Shown piece by piece: positions 37,201 through 46,632 of a stretch of 64,000 nucleotides of DNA. The notes below the pieces were generated by a model that was given only the letters and a program-made list of their open reading frames with translations, searched no databases and was not told the origin of the DNA. The position numbers and the translations under genes were made by a program. Each line of letters starts with the position of its first letter. The first letter of the stretch is position 1. This stretch comes from Methanobrevibacter sp. (GTDB taxonomy: Archaea; Methanobacteriota; Methanobacteria; Methanobacteriales; Methanobacteriaceae), in NCBI RefSeq assembly GCF_017427765.1, contig NZ_JAFRSC010000016.1, forward strand, positions 57,074-121,073, read 5' to 3'.

Positions 37201-37445
37201 CATACACAGTAACCTTAAAAACAGAAAAAGGATCATCCATCGACGGTAAAACCTACCTCAGAAATGGTAAAACTATTAAGCTTACTGTAAACGGTAAAAC
37301 CTACACTGCAAAAACCAATGCAAAAGGCCAAGCTACCTTCAAATTAGATATAACTAAGAAAGGTACATACACCGCAAACATTAACTTTGCAGGTGACAAC
37401 GGATACCAAGCATCAAAAGCAAGCGCAAAAATAACAATTAACTAG
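34233..37445 (+). CDS. large secreted adhesin-like protein with duplicated beta-helix and Ig-like domains, 1070 aa
   Basis: ATG 34233 (MNKKRFIMAIL) is preferred over the TTG at 34221, because the signal peptide begins there. Residues 30-360 and 385-715 are two copies of one beta-helix domain: DDIQNTINGMKDGDVLDF matches ADIQKMMEGMKDGDTLKF, and GIDVRHGTGPNVQVLNNT matches GIDVRHGTGPRVTVFNNT. Three or four Ig-like repeats follow (NVSVVINNVTYQKTTDENG type). The end (from about 975) is a lysine/threonine-rich Ig-like domain, perhaps wall-binding. There is no C-terminal membrane helix. It probably sits on the pseudomurein surface. Confidence 0.85.
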   Translation: MNKKRFIMAILLVSIVCFASSAVFAEDASDMQDNNILAVDETPTASHHTISPGATSDDIQNTINGMKDGDVLDFKNGTYSDICIYVNKSITINGNGAKLVGYDNPSINNTPSIITNTSAKGGYGISNLATLYVVRANNVTINGLNIVGGANSSSGYSNTLVFASYANNLTFINNELDGSSWGLYLQYSHDGKITDNLIQNQAVTGLINFGSARTLIERNKVVNAKNHGIDVRHGTGPNVQVLNNTVIGSQEGIYLMHSAGHTAAFNKLINCSISSVSCCGSSNIEIYNNTFQKSRIGILFNSGYRNITVGPNTYNLNNLPYPPTFVYYIAEAQSDYNGAEAMMGTHSDSSSYSPAYKAYKEIPTPKDINIDYTKILSETGTTYNVPEDMTSADIQKMMEGMKDGDTLKFAKNAVYNNISIYTDKNIKIIGNGATLVGYDNLNLTNVPSKITATTAEGGYGISNPAVLYSVNNSGVVISDLNIVSKYPGYKPLATVPGTSVAYKTAGIRTQNSKNITITGCTVDGASWGIYLEYSGVAIVTNNEIKNQFTTGILNFGTPESIIAGNIIINVANHGIDVRHGTGPRVTVFNNTIDGAREGIYLMHSQGHNVYNNTVLGCSISGITAYGSGNENIFNNTIEGSRIGILLGGGYYNVTIGMNSYNLDWLPFPPTFVTYLAKAENKYYQNAEGTYTTLYDTIISADDAKTGKNATVEVKLTNVKGKGIANQNVSVVINNVTYQKTTDENGVAKVNAILDYGVYDVVMNYAGEGTYVKTTAKFKLTVGENIATTLSISEVTGNCTITGVLKDAEGKVMADAEITAKVGDSNVTTKTDDKGVFTIQAEDNTVVTLKYAGSEPWLASETSITLENINPVRKDTSIIAKDYNTKAIDYYAGERGGYFEVTLTDGSKPIANKAVKIGFNGKVYNTTTDENGLARLQINLGNAGTYTFAVAFLGDDDYKGAFVVQKITVTKKTTSISASAKSYKASAKTKSYTVTLKTEKGSSIDGKTYLRNGKTIKLTVNGKTYTAKTNAKGQATFKLDITKKGTYTANINFAGDNGYQASKASAKITIN

Positions 37446-37464
37446 AGAGATTTAAATCTCTCTA
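37443..37464. terminator. bidirectional intrinsic-type terminator
   Basis: A perfect 22-bp palindrome (arm TAGAGAGATTT) overlaps the adhesin stop codon and is followed by a T-run and then an A-run (to 37489), so it can end both converging transcripts. Confidence 0.75.
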
Positions 37465-37489
37465 ATATTTTCTTTTTTTAAAAAAAAAA

Positions 37490-37711
37490 TTAATACATAT
37501 TCCTTTTACTGTAAGCAACATATATTATAAATAATCCAACTAAAATCAGAACTATTTGTGGGAAAATAGCTGCAACCAATGCAGGTATTACTCCTAAATT
37601 AACAAGTAACCACAAAACTCCATAAATTACAATTATTGCCCCGAATAAAATAGCAACTTTGTAAAGTATATCCCTAAAATCTGGAATCATTCCGCCAGCA
37701 GAAAATGGCAT
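37490..37711 (-). CDS. small two-pass membrane protein, 73 aa
   Basis: ATG 37711 behind GGTGG is preferred to the GTG at 37720. Two hydrophobic helices are clear (VAILFGAIIVIYGVLWLLV and AIFPQIVLILVGLFIIYVAY), with a basic C-terminus (SKRNMY). It directly follows rpiA and ends the rpiA-containing transcript. Function unknown. Confidence 0.65.
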   Translation of the reverse strand: MPFSAGGMIPDFRDILYKVAILFGAIIVIYGVLWLLVNLGVIPALVAAIFPQIVLILVGLFIIYVAYSKRNMY

Positions 37712-37720
37712 TTTTACCAC

Positions 37721-38407
37721 CTACAATTCTTTTGTACCATCGTCAGTTCCGACAATGACTTTATCAACCATCTGTGAAAATATTCCGTTTTCCACAACAC
37801 CTGGAATTGAGTTTAAATCTATTTCCAAGTGCGCCGGAGATTCTATTTTGTCAAATTTGGCATCAATTACAAAGTTACCGTTATCTGTTATAACAGGACC
37901 ATCTTTTCTTTGAGCCATTCTAATCTCGCAAGTCGCCCCCATATCTTCAAGAGCTTGTATAACAACTCTTGATGCATCAGGTAGCACTTCAACAGGTACT
38001 GGAAAATTACCCAATTCATCAACACACTTTGACTCATCTACAATTACAATAAATTCTTTTGCAGCATAGTCAACTATTTTTTCTTTAGTGTGAGCCGCTC
38101 CACCGCCTTTAATCAGATTAAAGTTAGAGTCAACTTCATCAGCTCCATCGACAGACAGGTCAATGTCATGTTCTTCCAATGTAGTTATAGGAATATTCCA
38201 TTTTTTTGCTATCAGCAGTGATTGAAATGATGTTGGAATTCCTAAAACGTTTATTCCTTCATCTTTGATTCTCATTCCAACTTTTTCTATAAAGAAATGT
38301 GTGGTTGAACCTGTTCCAAGTCCTAAAACCATTCCATCCTTTACATATTCTGCTGCTTTATAACCTGCATTTTTTTTACTAGAATTGTTACTGCTGGCAT
38401 TTTTCAT
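37721..38407 (-). CDS. rpiA: ribose-5-phosphate isomerase A
   Basis: 228 aa. The phosphate-binding loop [47 protein letters not shown] with the catalytic residues, and [10 protein letters not shown] are all present. It interconverts ribose-5-phosphate and ribulose-5-phosphate, needed for nucleotide and aromatic amino acid synthesis. The gene abuts the UPF0179 gene without a gap and belongs to the egsA-UPF0179-rpiA unit. Confidence 0.93.
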   Translation of the reverse strand: MKNASSNNSSKKNAGYKAAEYVKDGMVLGLGTGSTTHFFIEKVGMRIKDEGINVLGIPTSFQSLLIAKKWNIPITTLEEHDIDLSVDGADEVDSNFNLIKGGGAAHTKEKIVDYAAKEFIVIVDESKCVDELGNFPVPVEVLPDASRVVIQALEDMGATCEIRMAQRKDGPVITDNGNFVIDAKFDKIESPAHLEIDLNSIPGVVENGIFSQMVDKVIVGTDDGTKEL

Positions 38408-38842
38408 TTATATCACGAATCCTAAAGTGAGTTTATTAAGATTATAACCTTTAATACAGTCTTTATGTTTTCCATCATTTTTCAATACTATACACTTATC
38501 ATTTTCCTCTAATCCCTCAGGGAAGCATAAATCATGATATTCGCAAGTTTCATCACAATCTGGAGCATTAAATGTGAATGTTGAGCCTTCAAAAATATTT
38601 TTAGATTCTGTTAGTAAAGTTATTTTAGCCCTATCGACTTCAACAGGAATCACAGTTTCTTCTGCATGAATCGGGCATTTTTGCTCGTTATCTTTTATAT
38701 CAACAATTTCATATTTTCGGTTAACTTCCAAGTTACCGACACAGGATGATTTAAATCTGCAGTCTTCACACTCATCAGCAGGACCTAGAAATACGAATTC
38801 CTGACCTTTTTTTGCTAAGCTTTTACCTATCAATGTAATCAT
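38408..38842 (-). CDS. UPF0179 family cysteine-rich protein, 144 aa
   Basis: Conserved archaeal family with eight or more cysteines in pairs: CEDCRFKSSC near 25, CPIHAEE near 56, CDETCEYHDLC near 95, and C near 128. The arrangement suggests metal or iron-sulfur binding. The function is unknown in the family as I know it. It abuts both egsA and rpiA, and the three genes are packed with 0-nt gaps. Confidence 0.85.
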   Translation of the reverse strand: MITLIGKSLAKKGQEFVFLGPADECEDCRFKSSCVGNLEVNRKYEIVDIKDNEQKCPIHAEETVIPVEVDRAKITLLTESKNIFEGSTFTFNAPDCDETCEYHDLCFPEGLEENDKCIVLKNDGKHKDCIKGYNLNKLTLGFVI

Positions 38843-39886
38843 CTAAATCACCTCTGTTTTATGTGCCAGTTCATAGGCTGCTTCACGAGATATTCCGTTA
38901 TCTCCCAAAATTGTGTATCTTTCAGGCCTGATTTTATGAGCCATCATTAACGCTTCAATAATGTCATCTTCAGCAACCCCAATTTCTGATGCAGAGGTTG
39001 GGGCCTGAACTGCTTTTAGAGAATCCCTAATAGCTTTCCAATTACCTCCATGAAGATACATCATCATTATTGTACCTATTCCACATTGTTCACCATGCAA
39101 AGCCGGTTTTTCTAAAATCTTATCCAGTGCATGTGAGAACAGATGCTCAGAACCGCTGGCAGGTCTTGATGAACCTGCAATGCTGATAGCCATACCTCCG
39201 CTAAAGAGAGATTTCATAACAATTCTGGCACTAGGCTCAAGATTAGGTTTAATATTAGCTATATTATCAGTAATTAAATGAGCAGACATTATGGATAATG
39301 CCGCTGCAGATTCACTGAACGTTTCATTTTTAAGTCTGTGTGCCAACTCCCAATCCTTAATGGCTGTGAAGTTAGCCATTAAATCTGCACAACCCGCAGC
39401 CAATAGTCTGAATGGAGACTGTGCGAGAATTTCAGAATCGGCAATAACTGCAATCGGAGAGTGAGCAGCAACAGATATCGAAGTATCAGGATTTTTAATA
39501 GATGCCATAGGAGATACAATACCATCATGAGAAGCGGTAGTCGGCATAGAAACAAAGTATACACCCTGATTAAATGAAGATAACTTGGCTACATCAATAA
39601 CTTTTCCACCACCAACTCCCAAAACTGTAGTTTCCGGTGTAATTAACTCTTCAACTTCAGATATTGAATCTTCAGAAGCATTGTTAACTTTAATTACATC
39701 ATATTCAATACCATCTTTTTCAAGGCTTTCAATTACCGGAACTGCACCTACATCATATGTATGGGAACCAGTAACAATCAAAATCTTTTTATCCAAATGC
39801 AAAGACCTGCAAATCTCACCAGTATCTTTTACAATGCCCGGGTCAATGTAAACTTCACGAGGCATTTGTATTTTCCTATTGCTCAT
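38843..39886 (-). CDS. egsA: sn-glycerol-1-phosphate dehydrogenase
   Basis: 347 aa. It makes the glycerol-1-phosphate backbone of archaeal lipids from dihydroxyacetone phosphate and NAD(P)H. The nucleotide loop VLGVGGGKVIDVAKLSSF and the MPTTASHDGIVSPMASI stretch are visible, with the zinc-ligand region later (SGSEHLFSHALD, ALHGEQCGIG). Start codon ATG 39886, behind a GGAGAT-type site. First gene of the unit with UPF0179 and rpiA. Confidence 0.93.
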   Translation of the reverse strand: MSNRKIQMPREVYIDPGIVKDTGEICRSLHLDKKILIVTGSHTYDVGAVPVIESLEKDGIEYDVIKVNNASEDSISEVEELITPETTVLGVGGGKVIDVAKLSSFNQGVYFVSMPTTASHDGIVSPMASIKNPDTSISVAAHSPIAVIADSEILAQSPFRLLAAGCADLMANFTAIKDWELAHRLKNETFSESAAALSIMSAHLITDNIANIKPNLEPSARIVMKSLFSGGMAISIAGSSRPASGSEHLFSHALDKILEKPALHGEQCGIGTIMMMYLHGGNWKAIRDSLKAVQAPTSASEIGVAEDDIIEALMMAHKIRPERYTILGDNGISREAAYELAHKTEVI

Positions 39887-40033
39887 AATATCTCCTAAAT
39901 TAAATTATTCAATAATATATATGTAAAAGATAATTATAAATAAGTTTCTTTTAACTGAACGGTAATCTAAAATAAACATTTAATACTTATTAAAAACAGA
40001 TATTTTAACATTATAAAAATTATTTTAGGTGAT

Positions 40034-41437
40034 ATGGTGGAAAATTTTGACGAATGGTTTCATGATATTTTAGAAAAAGCAAATATTACTGATTCAAGAT
40101 ATCCTATTAAAGGAATGGCTGTATGGATGCCATACGGTTTTCAGATAAGAAAACACACTATGGAAATTATTAAAAAATTATTAGATAAAGACCATGAAGA
40201 AGTACTGTTCCCAATGCTTATACCTGAAACAGAACTTGCAAAAGAGGGAATTCATGTAAAAGGGTTTGAGGATGAGGTATACTGGATTACAAAAGGTGGT
40301 CAAACTGAATTAAATGAACAGCTTGCTTTAAGACCAACCAGTGAAACCGCAATGTATCCTATGTATTCATTATGGATTAGATCACATATTGACCTTCCAA
40401 TTAAATTTTATCAAATTGTAAATACATTCAGATACGAAACAAAACACACAAGACCTTTAATACGTGTGCGTGAGATTACTACATTTAAAGAAGCTCATAC
40501 TGCTCATGCAACTAAAGAAGAATCCGATGAACAAATTAAAGACTTTATTGAAATATATAAAGAGTTTTTCGACGATTTAGGAATTCCATACTTAATTTCA
40601 AAAAGACCTGAATGGGATAAGTTCCCAGGTGCAGACTACACCATGGCCTTTGATGTAATCATGCCAAACGGTAAAACCTTACAAATTGGTACAATCCACA
40701 ATTTAGGCCAGACTTTTGCAAAAACATTCGACATTACCTTTGAAGATAAGGATGGAGAACACAAATACGTTTATCAAACCTGTGCCGGAGTATCCGACAG
40801 AGTGATTGCATCTTTAATTTCAATCCACGGAGAAGAAAAAGGATTGCGCCTTCCACCTAAAGTATCCCCTAACCAAGTAACAATTATTCCTATTTTATTT
40901 AAAAAAGGAAGAGAAGAAGTTTTAGCAAAATGCAGTGAAATTAAAGCACAACTAGAAGAAAAAGGTTTAAGAGTAAATATTGATGACAGAGACATCCGCC
41001 CAGGTAAAAAATTCTTCGATTGGGAGTTGAAAGGAACACCAGTTAAACTTGAACTAGGACCAAGAGACCTGGAAAACAATATTACAATTGCCATGAGAAG
41101 AGATGAAGGTGAAAAAATAGAACTCACTTTAGATGATTCTCTAGCAGACAATGTTTTGGATTTACTTGATAAAACTTCCGAAAACTTGTCTTCCTCTGCA
41201 TGGGATTTCCAGACCGAACATGTTAAATTCGCTGAAAACATTGATGAAGTCTCCGAACTTGTCGAAGCGGGCAATGTAGTTAAGTTCTACTGGTGCGGAG
41301 ACGAAGAAGTCGGTCATGAAATTGAAGAGAAAACCGGTTACGACGTTTTAGGTATTCAGGAAGAAGTATCCGAAGGCAAATGCATAGCAAGCGGCAAAGA
41401 TGCCAAATACATCGCTTTAATAGCTAAAACTTATTAG
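40034..41437 (+). CDS. proS: prolyl-tRNA synthetase, archaeal type
   Basis: 467 aa class II enzyme of the archaeal/eukaryal form without the bacterial editing insert. Motif 2 [20 protein letters not shown] and the catalytic region [23 protein letters not shown] are clear, as is the anticodon-binding domain ([30 protein letters not shown]). The C-terminal zinc-type domain ends in an aromatic tyrosine, as usual. AGGTGAT abuts the ATG, so GTG 40037 is an alternative start. First of a unit with cofC and thiD. Confidence 0.94.
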   Translation: MVENFDEWFHDILEKANITDSRYPIKGMAVWMPYGFQIRKHTMEIIKKLLDKDHEEVLFPMLIPETELAKEGIHVKGFEDEVYWITKGGQTELNEQLALRPTSETAMYPMYSLWIRSHIDLPIKFYQIVNTFRYETKHTRPLIRVREITTFKEAHTAHATKEESDEQIKDFIEIYKEFFDDLGIPYLISKRPEWDKFPGADYTMAFDVIMPNGKTLQIGTIHNLGQTFAKTFDITFEDKDGEHKYVYQTCAGVSDRVIASLISIHGEEKGLRLPPKVSPNQVTIIPILFKKGREEVLAKCSEIKAQLEEKGLRVNIDDRDIRPGKKFFDWELKGTPVKLELGPRDLENNITIAMRRDEGEKIELTLDDSLADNVLDLLDKTSENLSSSAWDFQTEHVKFAENIDEVSELVEAGNVVKFYWCGDEEVGHEIEEKTGYDVLGIQEEVSEGKCIASGKDAKYIALIAKTY

Positions 41438-41444
41438 TGATATT

Positions 41445-42119
41445 ATGGATGATATTTACGCAATAATTCCTGTCAGCAAATTCAAAAATGCCAAAACAAG
41501 GCTTTCCCCATTTCTCAGCGAAGAAGAAAGGGAAAAGCTTCTAAAAGTAATGCTGCATGATGTTACCGACACCTTAAAAAAGCATGTTGACAAAATATTC
41601 ATAATCAGCAGAGATGAGGACGTTTTAAGTTATGCAAAAAGTTTAAATCTGGATACAATTCTTGAAGATGAAAATTCAAATTTAAACAAAGCATTAACAC
41701 AGGCAATGAAATATTGCAAAGGAAAAGCTAGAAAAATCATAATTGTTCCATCTGACATCCCCCTGATTGGCAAAACCAATATTCAAATGATTATTGATGC
41801 ATCCAAGAAACTTGATTTCATCATTGTTCCATCCAAAGGCGGCGGAACAAACATGATTATTATGAAACCATTGGCAATTCGCACAAGATTTGAAGGATTT
41901 AGTTATAAGGAACATGTGCAGGCTGCCGAGAGGAAAAAATTAAATCCCCAGGTTCACGATTCACTGTTTATGGCATTGGATGTTAATACTGCCGAAGATT
42001 TAGGCGAAATCATGATTCACGGCGAAAAAACACATACAAGAAAATATCTAAAAGAGTTAAATGTAACTTTTGAACCGTTTCGGGGATCTGAAAGAATTAA
42101 AGTTACACGGAATGATTAA
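41445..42119 (+). CDS. cofC: 2-phospho-L-lactate guanylyltransferase
   Basis: 224 aa. It activates 2-phospholactate with GTP in the synthesis of coenzyme F420, the deazaflavin electron carrier of methanogens. The nucleotidyltransferase opening YAIIPVSKFKNAKTRLSPFL and the metal/substrate region VPSDIPLI are present, with VPSKGGGTNMIIMKP later. It lies 7 nt after proS and 0 nt before thiD. Confidence 0.92.
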   Translation: MDDIYAIIPVSKFKNAKTRLSPFLSEEEREKLLKVMLHDVTDTLKKHVDKIFIISRDEDVLSYAKSLNLDTILEDENSNLNKALTQAMKYCKGKARKIIIVPSDIPLIGKTNIQMIIDASKKLDFIIVPSKGGGTNMIIMKPLAIRTRFEGFSYKEHVQAAERKKLNPQVHDSLFMALDVNTAEDLGEIMIHGEKTHTRKYLKELNVTFEPFRGSERIKVTRND

Positions 42120-42854
42120 ATGATAGTGATGTCAATTGCTGGTGTTGACCCATCAGCTGGAGCAGGTGTTTTAACAGACATTAAAGCATTTCAGGCGATT
42201 GGAGTTTATGGAACAGGCATTGTTACTTCACTAACCGCTCAAAATCCATATAAATTTTTCTCAACATCGCCAGTTAGCGAAGACTACATTGAAGAGCAAA
42301 TTGATTCTGTTTTAGATGCCTACGAAGTAGAATTTATAAAAACCGGAATGTTATACTCTCCGGAAATAATCAAGTTGGTTTCCAAAAAAATTAAACAGTA
42401 CCACTTAAAAGCGGTGGTTGATCCAGTAATGGTTGCAACTTCAGGAGGCAATCTGACACGTGAAGATTTGGCAAAAGCTTTAAATAAATATCTGCTTCCA
42501 AACTCAATTTTAACAACACCCAACATCACCGAAGCAGAAAAACTAACAGGAATTGAAATTAAAAATAAAGAAGATGCCATAAAAGCTTCAAAAAATATCA
42601 TATGCAACAACATAATTACTGGAGGGCATCTTGACGGAATAAACACCATTAATATTGATGGTGAAATTACAATTCAAAAACAAGAACTGATAAAAACAGA
42701 CAATCTGCATGGAACAGGATGTAATTTATCTGCAGCTATTGTTGCTTATCTTGCAAAAAATAATGACTTGAAAACATCAATTTTAAAATCTTTGGATTAT
42801 GTTTATGAAGGTATAAAAAATGGAAATTATGGAACTTTAATAGCTAAATTATAA
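42120..42854 (+). CDS. thiD: hydroxymethylpyrimidine/phosphomethylpyrimidine kinase
   Basis: 244 aa ribokinase-fold enzyme for thiamin synthesis. IAGVDPSAGAGVLTDIKAFQAIG at the start, DPVMVATSGG in the middle and DNLHGTGCNLSAAI (with the catalytic aspartate region replaced in form by HGTGC) near 200 are typical. It lacks the ThiN domain that some archaea fuse to ThiD. The start directly follows the cofC stop; ATG 42129 is an alternative. Confidence 0.92.
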   Translation: MIVMSIAGVDPSAGAGVLTDIKAFQAIGVYGTGIVTSLTAQNPYKFFSTSPVSEDYIEEQIDSVLDAYEVEFIKTGMLYSPEIIKLVSKKIKQYHLKAVVDPVMVATSGGNLTREDLAKALNKYLLPNSILTTPNITEAEKLTGIEIKNKEDAIKASKNIICNNIITGGHLDGINTINIDGEITIQKQELIKTDNLHGTGCNLSAAIVAYLAKNNDLKTSILKSLDYVYEGIKNGNYGTLIAKL

Positions 42855-42857
42855 CTA

Positions 42858-43610
42858 TTATTCTTCCATATTTAATTTTTCAACTATTGATTCCTGCAAA
42901 TCAATGAACTCTTGAGATTCTCTTTTTCTTGGTCTTTCAATATCAACTTCAACTATTTCTGCAATCCTTCCGGGATTCTTATCCATTATGACTATTTTAT
43001 CTGCCAGATAAACGGCCTCGTCGACATCGTGAGTTACAAAAACAATTGTATTTTCGAATCTCTTCCAGACCCCTATGAGCTGTTCTTGAAGCTTATGTCT
43101 ATTTTGCATATCCAATGCAGAAAACGGCTCATCCATCAGCAATATAGGTGAATGGTTAAGCAAAGATCTAATTATTGCAACCCTCTGTTTCATACCACCT
43201 GAAAGTTCATGAGGATAGCTATCCTTAAAGTCAATTAAACCAACACTTGTTAAATATCTTTCTGCAGCGGCAATATTTTCTTCCTTTGAACCTTTTTTTG
43301 TCATTTCAAGTCCGAAAGTTACATTCTGAAGTACAGTCAGCCATGGGAATAATGAATACTGTTGAAAAATTACTGCTCTGTCACCGGATGGCTTTTTAAC
43401 GATTTCCCCATTAGCAACGATTTCACCAGAGGTAGGATGGTCAAGACCTGCAATCAATCTCAAAAGAGTTGTTTTTCCACAACCTGATGGGCCTAAAAGG
43501 CAAATTAATTCACCATCGTTAATGTTTAAATTAATATCCTCCAAAACAGATAATTTTTCTGTTTTTTTACTGTCAAAGGATTTATTAATATTTTTCACTT
43601 CAATTGCCAT
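42858..43610 (-). CDS. ABC transporter ATP-binding protein, nitrate/sulfonate/taurine type, 250 aa
   Basis: Walker A LLGPSGCGKTTLL, signature LSGGMKQRVAIIRSL, Walker B ILLMDEPFSALD and the H-loop FVTHDVDEA place it in the SsuB/TauB/NrtD group. The Q-loop FQQYSLFPWL also fits. It works with the permease gene 9 nt upstream. No substrate-binding protein gene is adjacent. The neighbour thiD, on the opposite strand, makes a pyrimidine or thiamin precursor import role conceivable, but sulfonate or another small anion is equally possible. Confidence 0.85.
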   Translation of the reverse strand: MAIEVKNINKSFDSKKTEKLSVLEDINLNINDGELICLLGPSGCGKTTLLRLIAGLDHPTSGEIVANGEIVKKPSGDRAVIFQQYSLFPWLTVLQNVTFGLEMTKKGSKEENIAAAERYLTSVGLIDFKDSYPHELSGGMKQRVAIIRSLLNHSPILLMDEPFSALDMQNRHKLQEQLIGVWKRFENTIVFVTHDVDEAVYLADKIVIMDKNPGRIAEIVEVDIERPRKRESQEFIDLQESIVEKLNMEE

Positions 43611-43619
43611 TTAACACAC

Positions 43620-44369
43620 CTACCAGAAAATCCTATCTTGAGCTTTAGTAAATACAAAGTCAAATGCAAGTCCGATTAAACCAATAACCAGCATACCGAC
43701 AACAGTAGTACCAGTATCAAATAAATTAGTTGCTGTTAAAATCATATACCCTAAACCACTACTTGAACCAATCATTTCCGCTGAAATTGTACACATTAAA
43801 GCAATTCCAATACCTACTTTTAAACCTGAAACAATATATGGAAAAGTAGAAGGCACAACAACACGTCTTAAGACATTCCAATCATTTGCACCTAAAGTCT
43901 GAGCAGATTCAACTAAAACCTTATCAGTTCTTTTTACTCCGTCAATAGTATAGACTAAAATAGGGAATACACATCCCATAAATATAATGAATACTGCCGG
44001 AAATGTACCTATTCCAAACCATAAGATTGAAAATGGAATCCATGCAACAGGAGGGATTGGTCTTAAAACACTAATTACAAATGTACATAAATCTTCTAAA
44101 GTTTTATACCATCCAAGCAATATTCCAACAGGAATAGCTACAACAGATGCTAAAATAAGACCTGAAAATACCTTAAATAAAGTATCAATAGTATTTGTAA
44201 GAAGTTTTCCGTTTTCAATTACCGTCCAAGCTGAATTTAAAACGTCGATAGGACTTGGCAATATATACGCAGAAAATAATTCTATACCATCAGTTATAAA
44301 ATACCAAAATAATATTAAGATAATCGGTACAATTAATGGAATGAACTTATTTTTATAATTATCAAACAT
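43620..44369 (-). CDS. ABC transporter permease, nitrate/sulfonate/taurine type, 249 aa
   Basis: About six membrane helices and the conserved EAA loop (ESAQTLGANDWNVLRRVVVPSTFPYIVSGLKVGIG) that contacts the ATPase. The N-terminal segment FWYFITDGIELFSAYILPSPIDVL is typical of SsuC/TauC permeases. First gene of a two-gene unit. A TATA-like stretch near 44417 lies in the 87-nt gap upstream. Confidence 0.85.
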   Translation of the reverse strand: MFDNYKNKFIPLIVPIILILFWYFITDGIELFSAYILPSPIDVLNSAWTVIENGKLLTNTIDTLFKVFSGLILASVVAIPVGILLGWYKTLEDLCTFVISVLRPIPPVAWIPFSILWFGIGTFPAVFIIFMGCVFPILVYTIDGVKRTDKVLVESAQTLGANDWNVLRRVVVPSTFPYIVSGLKVGIGIALMCTISAEMIGSSSGLGYMILTATNLFDTGTTVVGMLVIGLIGLAFDFVFTKAQDRIFW

Positions 44370-44456
44370 TTCATCACTAAATTAAAATTTTTATACATGT
44401 TTAGTTAGGTTATCATAATATAAAAACTTTTAAAAAAAACTTTAAAAAAAATAAAA

Positions 44457-46604
44457 TTAAGAAGCATCAGCCACTTCAATAGCTTCAACTTCTATACCTT
44501 TATTAAAATCTTCATCTTTTAGAACGGATTTTGTGCTCATGGCTCCAAACAACATTGTAGAGAGATTATGTATCATTGACGATGTAGTCGGTGGAATTAC
44601 TCCAAACACGCCTAAAACCAATAATGAACCGTTTACTGCTACAATATTTCTATAATTGGTATTAATCTTATCAAGCATTCCCATACTTAATTTTCTAAGT
44701 GTAACAAGGTCATGCAAATCATCAGACAGCAGAGATACATCTGCAACTTCACGTGCAATATCCGATGAATGTTTCATTGAAACAGACACATCAGCAGCAG
44801 CAAGAGCTGGAGAATCATTAATTCCATCCCCTACCATAATTACGGTTTTACCTTCGGCTTTTAATTCCTCGACGATTCTTGATTTGTCTTCAGGAAGCAC
44901 TTGTGATTTGTATTCAGTGATGCCTAATGCTTTAGCACCGGCTTTTGCACCACTTTCACTGTCACCTGTAAGCATTATGACATTTTCAATACCTAAACTC
45001 TTAAGTTCTTCAATGACATATTTAGCCTCCTGCCTTACAGGATCATCGATGCATATTACGCCTTCAAGTTTTCCGTTAATGGCAAGATAAACAACAGAAT
45101 GTTCTTTTTCAACTTTATTAAGTTTCTTCTGTTGGGTTTTGGTTACTTTAACTTTCTCATCATCAAACAGGAAATGTTTTGAACCAATTACAGCACGTTT
45201 ACCGTCATATTCAGTTACAATTCCATGCGCAACAATATATTCCACTTCACTGTGGTCTTCTTCATGTTTGAGGCCTTCCTCTTCTGCTTTCTTTACAATA
45301 GCTGTTGCGATACTATGTGCGAAGTGCTCCTCAATACATGCAGACATCCTCAGGATTTCATCACGTTTGTATCTTCTAGACATCGGAATAACATCCACAA
45401 CTTTCGGAGTTGCATTTGTTAAAGTTCCAGTTTTATCGAATACAATAGTATCTGCATTTGCATAGTTTTCAAGGAATTTTCCGCCTTTTACCATCATCCT
45501 GTTATCAGACGCCTCACTCATGGCAGAGATAATAGACAGTGGAGTGGTAAGCTTAATTGCACATGAAAAATCAACCATCAAAACAGATAACGCCTTTGAG
45601 GCATTTCCTGTAAAGAGATATGTCAAGGCAGTTGCAAGGAAACTGTATGGAACAATCGAGTCAGCCAGCTTTTCAGCTTTACTTTGAGTATCTGCCTTCA
45701 GCTCCTCTGAGTTTTCAATCAGATCGATGATTTTATTCAATCTTGTTTCCTTATTTATTGAATATGTCTCAACGATAATATTTCCTTCTTCCACAACCGT
45801 TCCGGCATGAACTGTTTTTCCATCACGTTTATGAACCGCTAACGGTTCTCCAGTCATTGAAGCTTCATTAACCATCGCTTCGCCATCAATTACTTTTCCA
45901 TCTACAGGTATTACGTCACCCATATGGATCTTGATTTTATCTCCTTTTTCAATGTCGATTGCAGGCATCTGTGTTTCCTCACCGTCTTCTCCTACTACCC
46001 ATACAGTATCAATATTTAAAGCCAAACTATCTTTCAGATTGCTTTTGGCTTTTTGAATTGTGTAGTCTTCAAGTGCATCGGAGATTGACAACAAGAACAT
46101 CATGGAGCTTGCTGATGCATATTCACCCTGCCATAGAGCTCCGGAAACTGCAGCACCATCAAGAAGTGCAACATCAACACGGAAGTCAGTTAAACTATCC
46201 AAACCTTCCCAAATATATTTAATGGCCCTGTAAAATGTTAAAACATTTTTAATAGGCATCGGCAGGAATAATCTTCCCATAAATCTTTTGAAAATCATTG
46301 AAGACAATTTCAAATAAAAATCATCAGATATTTCTTTTGAAACCTGAATCTGTGTTGGTTCTGCTTCAAACAAATCATCGATTGTGATTTTATTTAAAAT
46401 GCTAAATATTTTCTTTTTGTTTTTATCGCCAGAATCATAATAAATAATAATACTACCATTTCTATGGGAAGTATAGACTTCATTGATAAAATCATGTTCT
46501 AAAAGTAATGAGGCAAGACCATAACCTTCCTTTTTAGTGAAAGCCCATTGGCCTGAACGAACCCTTAAACGAGATCCGTTATCATACATTACTTTATATT
46601 TCAT
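44457..46604 (-). CDS. P1B-type metal-transporting ATPase with SCAIK motif, 715 aa
   Basis: Phosphorylation site VFDKTGTLTNATPKV near residue 389, TGEP in the actuator domain, MLTGDSESGAKA and MVGDGINDSPALAAADVSVSM are all present. The usual CPC metal motif is replaced by DFSCAIKLTTPL near 343, so it belongs to a subgroup of uncertain metal. The N-terminal 80 residues (MYDNGSRLRVRSGQWAF) have no CxxC and look like a degenerate metal-binding fold. It follows a DUF6110 gene and two DtxR-like operators, which suggests iron or manganese. The direction is presumed export. Confidence 0.85.
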   Translation of the reverse strand: MKYKVMYDNGSRLRVRSGQWAFTKKEGYGLASLLLEHDFINEVYTSHRNGSIIIYYDSGDKNKKKIFSILNKITIDDLFEAEPTQIQVSKEISDDFYLKLSSMIFKRFMGRLFLPMPIKNVLTFYRAIKYIWEGLDSLTDFRVDVALLDGAAVSGALWQGEYASASSMMFLLSISDALEDYTIQKAKSNLKDSLALNIDTVWVVGEDGEETQMPAIDIEKGDKIKIHMGDVIPVDGKVIDGEAMVNEASMTGEPLAVHKRDGKTVHAGTVVEEGNIIVETYSINKETRLNKIIDLIENSEELKADTQSKAEKLADSIVPYSFLATALTYLFTGNASKALSVLMVDFSCAIKLTTPLSIISAMSEASDNRMMVKGGKFLENYANADTIVFDKTGTLTNATPKVVDVIPMSRRYKRDEILRMSACIEEHFAHSIATAIVKKAEEEGLKHEEDHSEVEYIVAHGIVTEYDGKRAVIGSKHFLFDDEKVKVTKTQQKKLNKVEKEHSVVYLAINGKLEGVICIDDPVRQEAKYVIEELKSLGIENVIMLTGDSESGAKAGAKALGITEYKSQVLPEDKSRIVEELKAEGKTVIMVGDGINDSPALAAADVSVSMKHSSDIAREVADVSLLSDDLHDLVTLRKLSMGMLDKINTNYRNIVAVNGSLLVLGVFGVIPPTTSSMIHNLSTMLFGAMSTKSVLKDEDFNKGIEVEAIEVADAS

Positions 46605-46632
46605 TTTCTTTACCTTTAAAAATAAAATAAAA

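Noticed and set aside
44656..45465. Plus-strand frames of 144 and 108 codons inside the P-type ATPase gene
   Set aside because: Shadows of the conserved ATPase frame; their Ser/Thr-rich translations have no gene features.
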